From positions 1-29,023 of the forward strand of contig JAGKWO010000047.1 of the NCBI GenBank assembly GCA_021151835.1: a stretch of DNA of 29,023 nt. Reading direction: 5' to 3'. This document shows, piece by piece, positions 13,328 to 20,341 of the stretch. A program made the translations under genes and the position numbers. The notes under the pieces were generated by a model, which was not told where the DNA came from, made no database searches, and saw nothing but the letters and a program-made list of their open reading frames with translations. Position 1 is the stretch's first letter. Every line of letters begins with the position of its first letter. Origin of the DNA: Gammaproteobacteria bacterium. GTDB lineage: Bacteria; Pseudomonadota; Gammaproteobacteria; Pseudomonadales; Cellvibrionaceae.

Positions 13328-14899
13328 ATGATTAATAGCCTAAATTGGTTAGACCTTTCTATTCTGGCGTTATACGCCATGGTGCTGATTTTCATTGCGT
13401 ACTATGTGTCGCGCGAAAAAGCCGGGCATCAAAAAAACGCCGAAGATTATTTCCTCGCGAGTAAATCCTTGCCTTGGTGGGCAGTCGGTACTTCACTGAT
13501 TGCCGCGAATATTTCTGCCGAACAAATTGTCGGTATGTCCGGTGCCGGTTATGCCGCCGGTATTGCTATTGCATCCTACGAATGGATGTCCGCTATTACA
13601 CTCTTCATCGTTGGTAAATATTTCCTGCCGATTTTTATGGCGAAGGGGATTTATACCATGCCGCAATTTTTGGAAAATCGTTACGACCGCCGCGTGCGCA
13701 TCGTGATGTCGATTTTCTGGTTAACCTTGTATGTGCTGGTTAACCTCACGTCTATTTTGTATCTCGGTGCGCTGGCGATTGAAGCGGTAACCGGAGTTGA
13801 AATGACTTATGCCATGATCGGCCTTGCAGTTTTTTCATTCACTTATTCAATATATGGCGGCATGAAAGCGGTCGCTTTTACCGATGTATTCCAGGTAACG
13901 TTATTAGTATTGGGTGGTTTATTAATTACCTATCTCGGCTTGGAAAAAATTGGTGGCGATCAAGGCATAGTGCATGGTTTCACTACGTTGCTGGAAACAG
14001 TTCCGGAAAAATTCGATTTAATTCTTGATCCAGGCAATCCCCAATACCAAAACCTGCCCGGTATTTCGGTATTAATCGGCGGTATGTGGGTGATGAATAT
14101 GTCTTATTGGGGCTTCAACCAATACATCACCCAGCGCACACTTGCCGCAAAAAGTTTGCAGGAAGCGCAAAAGGGGATTGCATTGGCCGCTTATTTGAAA
14201 GTGTTAATGCCTGTTATTGTTGTGTTGCCTGGTGTTGCCGCAGCGAGTTTGATTCCCGGTTTGTCACCATCTGACCGTGCTTATCCGGAAATGATGAAAT
14301 TGCTTCCGCACGGTTTATTAGGCATTGTCTTTGCCAGTCTGGTTGCAGCAATTTGCGCATCGCTCAGCTCGAAGGTAAACAGTATTTCCACATTGTTCAC
14401 CATGGATATTTATAAATTAATTATCAAGCCATCGGCATCAGAAGCGCATCTGGTCAATGTGGGTCGTATTGCTGCAACTATCTCATTAATTATTGCGTTG
14501 GTTGTCGCCAAGCCATTGATCGGTAAATCAGATCAGGCATTCCAGTTTATCCAGGATTTTACCGCGTACTTCACACCGGGCATTGTGTTGATGTTCTTGT
14601 TTGGTTTCTTCTGGAAAAAGGCGACCGCGACTTCTGCATTGGTTGCAGGTATCTCGTCCATTTTATTATCGATTGCATTTAAAGAGTTTTACCCCGGCTT
14701 GCCGTTTATGGATCGCGTAGGTTTGGTGTTCGTGATTTGTGCTGTTCTTGCGATTGCCGTTACCTATGCGGCGGGCGGTAAGGATCAGGAGAAGGCAATC
14801 GATCTCAGCGGCATCAATTTTAAAACCGAGCCGGTTTATAACGCTGCCTGCGTTGGTGTGGTAGTGATACTCGTCGCCTTCTACAGTATCTGGTGGTAA
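13328..14899 (+). CDS. Sodium/sugar symporter of the SSS family (vSGLT-like)
   Basis: Predicted Na+-driven uptake of a monosaccharide across the inner membrane. The 523-residue protein has about 14 hydrophobic helices and is strikingly like Vibrio parahaemolyticus vSGLT. Residues matching vSGLT galactose contacts are kept: N61 and Q66 in AANISAEQ, Y84-E85 and S88 in ASYEWMS, the N/Y/W of NMSYWGFNQYI, and K in AAYLKV. The Na+-site serines in ASLSSK are also present. AGGAG at 13313-13317 precedes the ATG. It lies between the sugar dehydrogenase and lactonase, so the imported sugar is probably their substrate; the conserved pocket fits galactose or a similar aldose. A hairpin terminator follows. 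Confidence 0.92.
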   Translation: MINSLNWLDLSILALYAMVLIFIAYYVSREKAGHQKNAEDYFLASKSLPWWAVGTSLIAANISAEQIVGMSGAGYAAGIAIASYEWMSAITLFIVGKYFLPIFMAKGIYTMPQFLENRYDRRVRIVMSIFWLTLYVLVNLTSILYLGALAIEAVTGVEMTYAMIGLAVFSFTYSIYGGMKAVAFTDVFQVTLLVLGGLLITYLGLEKIGGDQGIVHGFTTLLETVPEKFDLILDPGNPQYQNLPGISVLIGGMWVMNMSYWGFNQYITQRTLAAKSLQEAQKGIALAAYLKVLMPVIVVLPGVAAASLIPGLSPSDRAYPEMMKLLPHGLLGIVFASLVAAICASLSSKVNSISTLFTMDIYKLIIKPSASEAHLVNVGRIAATISLIIALVVAKPLIGKSDQAFQFIQDFTAYFTPGIVLMFLFGFFWKKATATSALVAGISSILLSIAFKEFYPGLPFMDRVGLVFVICAVLAIAVTYAAGGKDQEKAIDLSGINFKTEPVYNAACVGVVVILVAFYSIWW

Positions 14900-14925
14900 G
14901 CTTCGTGCCCTGATGGGACTGGTAT

Positions 14926-14952
14926 AAAACGCCCCTGGTGGGGCGTTTTTTA
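14926..14952 (+). terminator. Rho-independent terminator after the symporter
   Basis: AAAACGCCCC (14926-14935) pairs with GGGGCGTTTT (14940-14949) across TGGT, with a T-tract. It implies that the lactonase gene downstream has its own promoter. Confidence 0.9.
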
Positions 14953-14966
14953 TTTGCGGGATTGCA

Positions 14967-15003
14967 AACTGTTTTACAGTTAATTTTACACTGCTGTTTA
15001 CAG
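14967..15003. promoter_or_regulatory. Paired palindromes upstream of the lactonase, candidate operators
   Basis: AACTGTTTTACAGTT (14967-14981) is a perfect 6+3+6 palindrome. A second, shorter copy of its core, CTGTTTACAG, follows at 14994-15003, 25 bp from core start to core start. The pair lies between the symporter terminator and the lactonase, where regulator sites are expected. It does not resemble the palindrome before the symporter, so a different regulator may act here. Confidence 0.4.
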
Positions 15004-15038
15004 ATAAAAGAAAATGCAACGACATCCAGATAATAATT

Positions 15039-15920
15039 ATGGCTAACTATACGCTCATTGATACCGTGCCCTGCGAAAACGTATTAGGCGAGGGCATACA
15101 GTGGAACTCCCTGGACCAATGTTTTTGGTGGACGGATATCCATTCCGCAAAACTTTATCGTTATCACCTGGCTACTAAAAAACTTGCGCACTGGAATTTA
15201 CCGGAAAAGCTTTGTTGCTTTGCGTTTGCGAAAAATGATTCGCGCCTGTTGGCGGCGTTTGAATCCGGTTTTGCATGGTTTGATTACAGCACCGGTGCTG
15301 TGGAGTGGATCGCGAAACCGGAAGCGCACATAACGGGAAACCGCTCTAATGACGGGCGTTGTGATCGCCAGGGGCGCTTCTGGATGGGCACAATCCTCGA
15401 CCAGAAAAACACACCGGATCAATGCGCATCACTTTATTCATTGAATGCTGATGGAAACATAAACCAGCATCTCACCGGCCTGCATATTTCCAACGCACTC
15501 TGCTGGAGTCCGGATTCGCGCAAGTTGTATCACGCCGATTCGCCTACACACACCATCAATGTTTATGATTTTGATGCTGCTAGTGGAACACTGTCCAATC
15601 GCCAGGTATTTGCGCAAACCGAACCCGGTGTAGAACCGGATGGTGCTTGCGTGGACGCGCAAGGTTATGTGTGGAATGCGCAGTGGGGCGGTAATCGCGT
15701 TGTGCGCTATGCGCCTGATGGCGATATAGATTTGGTGTTAACAATGCCGGTTTCGCAAGCGACTTGTGTTGCGTTTGGTGGTGAACAATTAAATTTGCTC
15801 GCTGTAACCAGCGCGCGAATTGGTTTAAGTGAAAAAGCGTTGGAGCAACAACCGCAAGCGGGACATTTATTTATTTTCCAAACGGACATTTATGGATTGG
15901 AAGAATCCCGGTTCGGTTGA
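15039..15920 (+). CDS. SMP-30/gluconolactonase family sugar lactonase
   Basis: Predicted metal-dependent hydrolysis of the sugar lactone made by the SDR dehydrogenase to the free aldonate. The 293-residue six-bladed-propeller protein keeps the family's metal ligands E18 (GEG), N152 (SNAL) and D201 (EPDGAC), and the substrate-site N104-D105 of RSNDGRCD. The segments GRFWMGTI and WNAQWGG are typical. It is similar in type to Caulobacter xylonolactonase XylC and to gluconolactonases. The ribosome-binding site is weak. A terminator and paired palindromes precede it, so it may be regulated apart from the symporter. The enzyme class is secure; the sugar is not. Confidence 0.88.
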   Translation: MANYTLIDTVPCENVLGEGIQWNSLDQCFWWTDIHSAKLYRYHLATKKLAHWNLPEKLCCFAFAKNDSRLLAAFESGFAWFDYSTGAVEWIAKPEAHITGNRSNDGRCDRQGRFWMGTILDQKNTPDQCASLYSLNADGNINQHLTGLHISNALCWSPDSRKLYHADSPTHTINVYDFDAASGTLSNRQVFAQTEPGVEPDGACVDAQGYVWNAQWGGNRVVRYAPDGDIDLVLTMPVSQATCVAFGGEQLNLLAVTSARIGLSEKALEQQPQAGHLFIFQTDIYGLEESRFG

Positions 15921-15937
15921 TCAGCGAAAGAGGGTTT

Positions 15938-16435
15938 ATGGTGGAAGAGCAAACTATTGAAATCCTGCAAGCGGATTATACCAATCCGCAGCATGCGCAA
16001 GATCTGGTGTATCTGCTAAATGCTTACGCCATGGACCCTATGGGTGGCGGTGTTGCACTTGCAGAGCAAGTGCAACACTCGTTGGTTGCAGAATTGGCTA
16101 AACGCAGTTTCGCCATCACGTTGTTGGCTTATGTTAACGGGGTTCCGGCCGGGTTATTGAATGCATTCGAGGGTTTCTCCACGTTTTCTGCCAAGCCGTT
16201 ATTAAATATTCACGATATTGTTGTGGTGCAAGAATTTCGCGGTCTGCAACTTAGCCAGAAATTATTGGCTGCGCTGGAAACAATTGCACATGAACGTGGA
16301 TGCTGTAAATTGACATTGGAAGTTTTGCAGGGAAACGAAACAGCAAAGCGCGCCTATCAAAAATTTGGTTTTGCAGGTTATGCGTTGGATCCTGCCGTTG
16401 GGCAGGCACTCTTTTGGCAGAAAAAATTATTGTAA
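15938..16435 (+). CDS. GNAT-family N-acetyltransferase
   Basis: Predicted acetyl-CoA-dependent N-acetyltransferase of unknown substrate, 165 residues from ATG 15938. AAAGAGG at 15927-15933 precedes it closely; a GTG at 15941 is also possible, and a TTG at 15917 overlapping the lactonase stop has no such site. The acetyl-CoA loop region is VVVQEFRGLQLSQKLLAAL, followed by the conserved beta5 (CCKLTLEVLQGNETAKRAY) and the end-motif YQKFGFAGY, all standard for GNAT proteins. It is 17 bp downstream of the lactonase and probably shares its transcript. No catalytic link to sugar oxidation is apparent. Confidence 0.85.
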   Translation: MVEEQTIEILQADYTNPQHAQDLVYLLNAYAMDPMGGGVALAEQVQHSLVAELAKRSFAITLLAYVNGVPAGLLNAFEGFSTFSAKPLLNIHDIVVVQEFRGLQLSQKLLAALETIAHERGCCKLTLEVLQGNETAKRAYQKFGFAGYALDPAVGQALFWQKKLL

Positions 16436-16461
16436 TAGCAATAATTTTTTTCTGCCAAAAG
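16411..16461. terminator. Bidirectional terminator overlapping the GNAT gene 3' end
   Basis: A 22-nt left arm (16411-16432) and a 23-nt right arm (16439-16461) are complementary apart from one extra T. They enclose only TAATAG, which contains the TAA stop codon. Inner A and T tracts make it suitable for termination in both directions, between the GNAT gene and the convergent lipoprotein gene. Confidence 0.85.
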
Positions 16462-16479
16462 AAATTTTCGCGGCTGCTT

Positions 16480-17592
16480 TTATTTCAGCTGCAGTTCAAT
16501 TTTCTTGAAGCTCACATCCACTTCTTTAAAGCGCTCCGGTGGCGGTGCGTTTTCATTCCAGCCGCTGATGCTGCCGCGCAATACCGCGTTAGTGCGCGTC
16601 TCCGCCACTATAAGCAAATTATTAATCACTAAATTGGAGAATAATGACGCATCGCGTGTGGTTTGGACGTAATTGACTTCCTCGTAGTAACGCAAGCTGC
16701 TTGCGGGGATGGTGACTCGCACCCATTGATCTGCATACAGCAGTTGATCTATTTCGATAGTGATGGCTGCGCGCAAGTTGTTACTGGTTTCAAACGTAAG
16801 CCCTAAATTCACTTTGCCAGCTTCGATGGTGTCAATTACCGACGTGTTGGAGAGATAACTGTTATAGACAGTTTTTAATTCTGCAGGTGTGTGCGTTTTG
16901 GTTTTTGCCGAATTTATTTTTAAATCCAGTACCAGATTTTCCACATTGCCAAATTTTTGGCCAAAAGAAGTAAAGCTTCTGCCAAAACCATTGGAATGCT
17001 GGCGATCCCAGTTGGCGATTTTTTTAACCAGGATTGCATTCACACTATCAACGTTGTTACAACTGTTATTAGTCGCGGCATTAGCCGGGATGTTATAGCT
17101 GGCGGCCGAAAGAGTAATGTTATCCCACTCGTTGGGAATGGGTTTGCTGTTAACAGTGCCCACATGATTCCAATTATAAAAACCGAGCGCTACAAGGTTT
17201 TGGTTTTGCACTCCTCCGTCATAGTCAGCAAAGATCGCAAAACTTTTTTCCGGGGCGCTGATGTTCATGCCGCAATTTTCAATTTTTGCCAGGGTATAGC
17301 CGGTGTAACTTGTGGCGGTAAGCGTACTTTCGCCACTTGCCAGGCTGGAGGCCTCACTGCTTGAAGTTTCTGAAGAGCTTGCGGGTATAGACGAGCTTGA
17401 GGGTATAGACGAGCTTACTGTTACAGAAGAACTGGAAATACTCGAACTCGAAATGCTTGTGCTTGCTGGTGCTAGCGAACTGATGGATTGTGAGCTGGCG
17501 CCTGGCGCGGGAGTGCCGCCGCCGCTACCACCGCAGGCTGTCAGGCCTGCAACCATCAGGGAGAATGTAAAGGTCTTGATCAGGGATTGCAT
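16480..17592 (-). CDS. Secreted lipoprotein with polyserine linker, function unknown
   Basis: Predicted envelope lipoprotein of 370 residues. A signal peptide ends in the lipobox LTAC with lipidated C20; the following residue is Gly, not Asp, which suits outer-membrane sorting. Residues about 33-89 are a serine-rich linker of the kind common in Cellvibrio and Saccharophagus polysaccharide-degrading proteins. The remaining ~280 residues look like a beta-rich globular domain with aromatic residues (NWNHVG, QWVRVTIPASSLRYYEEV, ISGWNENAPPPERFKEVDV). I do not recognise the family. A carbohydrate-binding or jelly-roll fold is possible by linker association only. Upstream are a plausible promoter and a LacI-type palindrome, so sugar-dependent control is suggested. 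Confidence 0.8.
   Translation of the reverse strand: MQSLIKTFTFSLMVAGLTACGGSGGGTPAPGASSQSISSLAPASTSISSSSISSSSVTVSSSIPSSSSIPASSSETSSSEASSLASGESTLTATSYTGYTLAKIENCGMNISAPEKSFAIFADYDGGVQNQNLVALGFYNWNHVGTVNSKPIPNEWDNITLSAASYNIPANAATNNSCNNVDSVNAILVKKIANWDRQHSNGFGRSFTSFGQKFGNVENLVLDLKINSAKTKTHTPAELKTVYNSYLSNTSVIDTIEAGKVNLGLTFETSNNLRAAITIEIDQLLYADQWVRVTIPASSLRYYEEVNYVQTTRDASLFSNLVINNLLIVAETRTNAVLRGSISGWNENAPPPERFKEVDVSFKKIELQLK
17383..17416. repeat. 18-bp tandem repeat in the polyserine linker coding region
   Basis: GGGTATAGACGAGCTT occurs at 17383-17398 and again at 17401-17416, an 18-bp period that encodes two copies of a Ser-Ile-Pro unit. Being a multiple of three, copy changes would lengthen or shorten the linker without breaking the frame. 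Confidence 0.8.
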
Positions 17593-17725
17593 GGTAATTC
17601 CAAAGCTCCGTTATTGTTATGTTGGGCTGGTTTATGGTCTTGTAGGGCATGGCGAGCGTGCGTTGTGTAAGCGCAATCTTTTTATCTGCTGTTTTTATTC
17701 CAGGTAAGATAAGGCCAGCGCGGCG

Positions 17726-17754
17726 ACTATATAGTGACTTTTGGCGTCGGTAAA
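17726..17754 (-). promoter_or_regulatory. Candidate promoter of the lipoprotein gene
   Basis: On the minus strand TTTACC (17754-17749) and TATAGT (17731-17726) are separated by 17 bp. They lie about 135 bp upstream of the lipoprotein start, leaving a fairly long leader. Supported by hexamers and spacing only. Confidence 0.4.
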
Positions 17755-17760
17755 TGCTAT

Positions 17761-17776
17761 TTGATAGCGCTAACAA
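17761..17776. promoter_or_regulatory. LacI-family-type operator palindrome
   Basis: TTGATAGCGCTAACAA is a 16-bp palindrome with one mismatched pair and a central CG, the hallmark of LacI-family operators. It sits 6 bp upstream of the candidate -35 of the lipoprotein gene. No LacI-family gene is in the window, so the regulator would be encoded elsewhere. Confidence 0.45.
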
Positions 17777-17843
17777 AAAAACAACCAAAATGGTTTTGGG
17801 TATCAACTTTTAGGATGAGTGTCCGCAGGAAAATGATCGATAA

Positions 17844-17875
17844 CACCCTCAATGGTTATTCACTCATTGAGGGTG
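17844..17875 (-). terminator. Hairpin after the mscS-like gene
   Basis: CACCCTCAATG (17844-17854) and CATTGAGGGTG (17865-17875) form a perfect 11-bp stem with a 10-nt loop, 12 bp beyond the channel gene stop. On the minus strand it is followed by a T-rich but interrupted tail (TTATCGATCATTTT), so it is probably a weak rho-independent terminator. Confidence 0.6.
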
Positions 17876-17887
17876 GAAGAGGGAGCA

Positions 17888-18586
17888 TTATTCTTGCTGG
17901 CGCAATTTACGGGGATTGGGGTTATCGGCCAGGCTCATTTGGTCGAACTTCAGGCGGTCCTGCTCTTCAGCATTTTCTGCGATCTGTTCGATTTCGGGAT
18001 GATCAAGCCTGACCACTGCTTTTTGCAGGATTAAACTGTTGGGGTAGCTGATTAAATTGCCATCGGCGCGTTTAAGGATTACGTGGAAAAGGGTAATTTC
18101 CACGATTACGCCGCGCATATCATCATCTTTATCAAGGATTTTAATCCGGTCATTAACCTTATAGGGAAAGCTAAAAAAGATAATCATACTGGCGGTGACA
18201 TTGCTCAATATCGACCATTGCGCAAATAATGCGATACCGACCACAGCGAAAATTGATGAAAGAAATACCGAGATTTCGCTATAGCCAAGGCCCAGAATCA
18301 AACAGATCACTACGATGCAGCAAAACACCATGCCGATATTCATCAAGCGTGTCATATAAAGCACGCGCAGATCGCCGAACGCACGGCGCACACTCACATC
18401 GTGGATAATTTTATCGAGTAATTTGGATGCTGCATAAAAGATCAATATGCAGGATGCGACGATTAATAATTTGGAAAATATACTGTGAGTAGTAATTTGT
18501 TCCAGTGTGGCGAGAATACTTTCCACAATAACACCTGTCTTGAAATCAAAAGGGAAAAATGCAAATCCATTATCAGAGACCTGCAT
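17888..18586 (-). CDS. Small-conductance mechanosensitive channel, MscS family
   Basis: Predicted inner-membrane channel that opens under membrane tension to release solutes. The 232-residue protein has hydrophobic helices at about 38-58 and 82-101. The pore helix (about 105-139) carries the MscS signature FAVVGIALFAQWSILSNVTA and is followed by the beta domain (YKVNDRIKI, GVIVEITLFHVIL, PNSLIL). The C-terminus is short and charged. No good ribosome-binding site precedes ATG 18586. A GTG at 18526 with an AGG about 7 nt before it is an alternative start that would remove 20 residues. It is divergent from the phosphodiesterase gene, with 82 bp between them. Confidence 0.88.
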   Translation of the reverse strand: MQVSDNGFAFFPFDFKTGVIVESILATLEQITTHSIFSKLLIVASCILIFYAASKLLDKIIHDVSVRRAFGDLRVLYMTRLMNIGMVFCCIVVICLILGLGYSEISVFLSSIFAVVGIALFAQWSILSNVTASMIIFFSFPYKVNDRIKILDKDDDMRGVIVEITLFHVILKRADGNLISYPNSLILQKAVVRLDHPEIEQIAENAEEQDRLKFDQMSLADNPNPRKLRQQE

Positions 18587-18668
18587 ACGCGATAAGCGTT
18601 CCAGCGCACTTGGCCGACAAGGAAGTGACTGGCATTATAGTAAATATCATCAACTGAATGAGCGCAAA

Positions 18669-19397
18669 ATGATGTCAAATGTAACAAAACCGCTCTTATG
18701 TATTGCTCATCGCGGTGGGCCTCAAATGGGGCCGACACCTTTACCGGAAAATAGCCTGGCAGCGATTGCCCGTGCATTGGCCTTTGGTGTGTATGCCGTC
18801 GAAATCGATGTGTTTCAAATTGAGGGTGAATTACTGGTTACCCACGACCGCCGTTTAGGACGAGTTGTTTCCGGGCAGGGGATTATCACTGACCAATCCC
18901 TCGCCTATTTGCGCGAGCAACAATTGGATAATGGCGAGCCAATTCCAACACTGCTGCAGGTTCTGGAATTGGTGGGTGATAAAGCATTACTCAATATTGA
19001 AATCAAAGGTCAAAATACTGTGCCTGCATTAAAAAAAATCTTGCAGGATTATATTCAAAGCCACCAGGGATCCTACGAGCAGTACATCGTTTCCAGTTTT
19101 GATCACCAACAACTTTTCCAATGCTTGCAGGAATTACCAGCGGTAAAGCGTGGCGTTCTTATTGAAGGTATTCCGCTCGATTACGCTGCGTGCTGTGAGC
19201 CTCTTAACGCTTATTCATTCAATACCCATTTAAGTTTTATTACACCGGAGTTGATTAATGATGCACAACAGCGTGGTTTAAAAAATTGGGTGTATACCGT
19301 GAATCACGAGGAAGATTGGCGTTATGTGCAATCGTTGGGTGTAGATGCTGTGTTTACTGATAAGCCTGATGCATTGATTGCGTTTAACCGGCAATAA
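18669..19397 (+). CDS. Glycerophosphodiester phosphodiesterase
   Basis: Hydrolyses glycerophosphodiesters to sn-glycerol 3-phosphate and an alcohol, a route for reusing phospholipid head groups. From ATG 18669 the protein has 242 residues (a second ATG follows directly) and no signal peptide, so it is cytoplasmic like UgpQ. Catalytic and metal residues are in place: H14-R15 in AHRGG, E27 in PEN, E45 and D47 in EIDVF, and H59 in THD. The C-terminal half holds the TIM-barrel motifs NIEIKG, SSFDH and FTDKPD. The open frame extends further upstream into the divergent channel gene, but homology starts at the chosen ATG. No Pho box was seen upstream. Confidence 0.92.
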   Translation: MMSNVTKPLLCIAHRGGPQMGPTPLPENSLAAIARALAFGVYAVEIDVFQIEGELLVTHDRRLGRVVSGQGIITDQSLAYLREQQLDNGEPIPTLLQVLELVGDKALLNIEIKGQNTVPALKKILQDYIQSHQGSYEQYIVSSFDHQQLFQCLQELPAVKRGVLIEGIPLDYAACCEPLNAYSFNTHLSFITPELINDAQQRGLKNWVYTVNHEEDWRYVQSLGVDAVFTDKPDALIAFNRQ

Positions 19398-19449
19398 GTT
19401 TTTGGTATTTGATCCAACAGGTGCGGATTTTTTACATTAGTACAATTTT

Positions 19450-19487
19450 TTATTCAGCAGCACCACTTAATGGGCGCTGCTGAATAA
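19450..19487. repeat. Perfect 12-bp inverted repeat between convergent genes
   Basis: TTATTCAGCAGC (19450-19461) and GCTGCTGAATAA (19476-19487) form a perfect stem with a 14-nt loop between the phosphodiesterase and yebC-like stops. Neither strand has a T-tract after the stem, so it is not a standard rho-independent terminator. It may still end or protect both transcripts. Confidence 0.6.
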
Positions 19488-19509
19488 GATAGGTGAAGGC
19501 TGTGCTCCG

Positions 19510-20214
19510 TTAACCAGCAGCGAGGCCCACATACACTTCATGCACATCGTCGTCGTTATCAATGGCAGCAAGAAATGCTTCTACTTCAGCTAATGCTTCT
19601 CCTGTCAGACTCACCGGATTTTTTGGGCGGTAACCAAGTTTTGCAGAAACTACAGTGAAGCCGTGCGCGGGCAGCGCTTTGGAGACCAAATCAAGATCGG
19701 TCAAATCGGTATAGAAAGTTGCGCTGCCATCATCATCGCTTTCAAAATCTTGTGCGCCCGCTTCAATTGCCGCAGTTTCTATATCGGCGTCTTTATTGGC
19801 TGGACTCGCTTCAATAATTCCCAGATGATCAAAATCCCAGGACACTGAACCCGACGTACCTAACTGGCCTTTGCGAAATAAACCGCGAATATTGGAAATC
19901 GTGCGATTTACGTTATCGGTCAGGCATTCAACAATAACCGGTACTTGATGCGGCGCATAACCTTCATAGGTGACTTTTTCGTAGTTGATGTTGCCATCAA
20001 GTTGGCCGGAGCCTTTTTTAATTGCGCGCTCCAAAGTCTCGCGAGTCATCGACGCTTTTTTTGCGGCTTCTACGGCAAGGCGCAGGCGCGGGTTCATATC
20101 CGGATCGGCACCATTGCGTGCTGCCACCATAATTTCTTTGGTGAGCTTGGTAAATAATTTACCTTTAGCATTAGATGCTTCTTCTTTATGTTTGGCTTTC
20201 CACTGTGCGCCCAT
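19510..20214 (-). CDS. YebC/PmpR/TACO1-family protein
   Basis: Member of the YebC family, described as DNA-binding regulators (PmpR) and more recently linked to translation of difficult peptide sequences. The 234-residue product begins MGAQWKAKHKEEASNAKGK and carries the family blocks ARNGADPDMNPRLR, ERAIKKGSG, YEGYAPHQVPVIVECLTDNVNRT (split across about residues 85-110) and GSVSWDFDHLG. Two further in-frame ATGs lie upstream; GAGG at 20224-20227 is 9 nt from ATG 20214 but only 3 nt from ATG 20220, which decides the start. This MGAQWK type is the paralogue seen in Pseudomonas besides the ruvC-linked YebC. Its specific role is not predictable here. Confidence 0.88.
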   Translation of the reverse strand: MGAQWKAKHKEEASNAKGKLFTKLTKEIMVAARNGADPDMNPRLRLAVEAAKKASMTRETLERAIKKGSGQLDGNINYEKVTYEGYAPHQVPVIVECLTDNVNRTISNIRGLFRKGQLGTSGSVSWDFDHLGIIEASPANKDADIETAAIEAGAQDFESDDDGSATFYTDLTDLDLVSKALPAHGFTVVSAKLGYRPKNPVSLTGEALAEVEAFLAAIDNDDDVHEVYVGLAAG

Positions 20215-20259
20215 GATCATCGCCTCGGTGTTGCACAAAAATGTGCGTGATGGTTATTG

Positions 20260-20338
20260 GTAGGGGCGCAATTTATCGCGCCCGGAATTATTTGGTGTTG
20301 ATGTGCAATAAACAGGGCGCAGTAAATTGCGCCTCTAC
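20260..20338. repeat. 79-bp inverted-repeat element (REP/MITE-like)
   Basis: A 24-bp left arm (20260-20283) and a 24-bp right arm (20315-20338) are inverted copies with 21 of 24 matches, enclosing about 31 bp. Each arm holds GGCGCAATTTA and GCGCCC and is itself partly palindromic. It fills the gap between the yebC-like gene and dapD. Structure fits a REP-type or miniature mobile element; only one copy is in the window. Confidence 0.6.
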
Positions 20339-20341
20339 GGA

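Noticed and set aside
17525..17806. A 93-codon minus-strand open frame over the lipoprotein start and upstream gap
   Set aside because: It overlaps the lipoprotein signal peptide and its candidate promoter, has no ribosome-binding site and its product shows no recognisable family.
18507..18668. Upstream extension of the phosphodiesterase frame to 18507
   Set aside because: It would overlap the divergent channel gene, and homology to the family begins at the ATG at 18669.
18587..18668. Possible Pho box before the glycerophosphodiesterase gene
   Set aside because: Such genes can be in the Pho regulon, but no 11-bp-period TGTC repeat is present in the gap.
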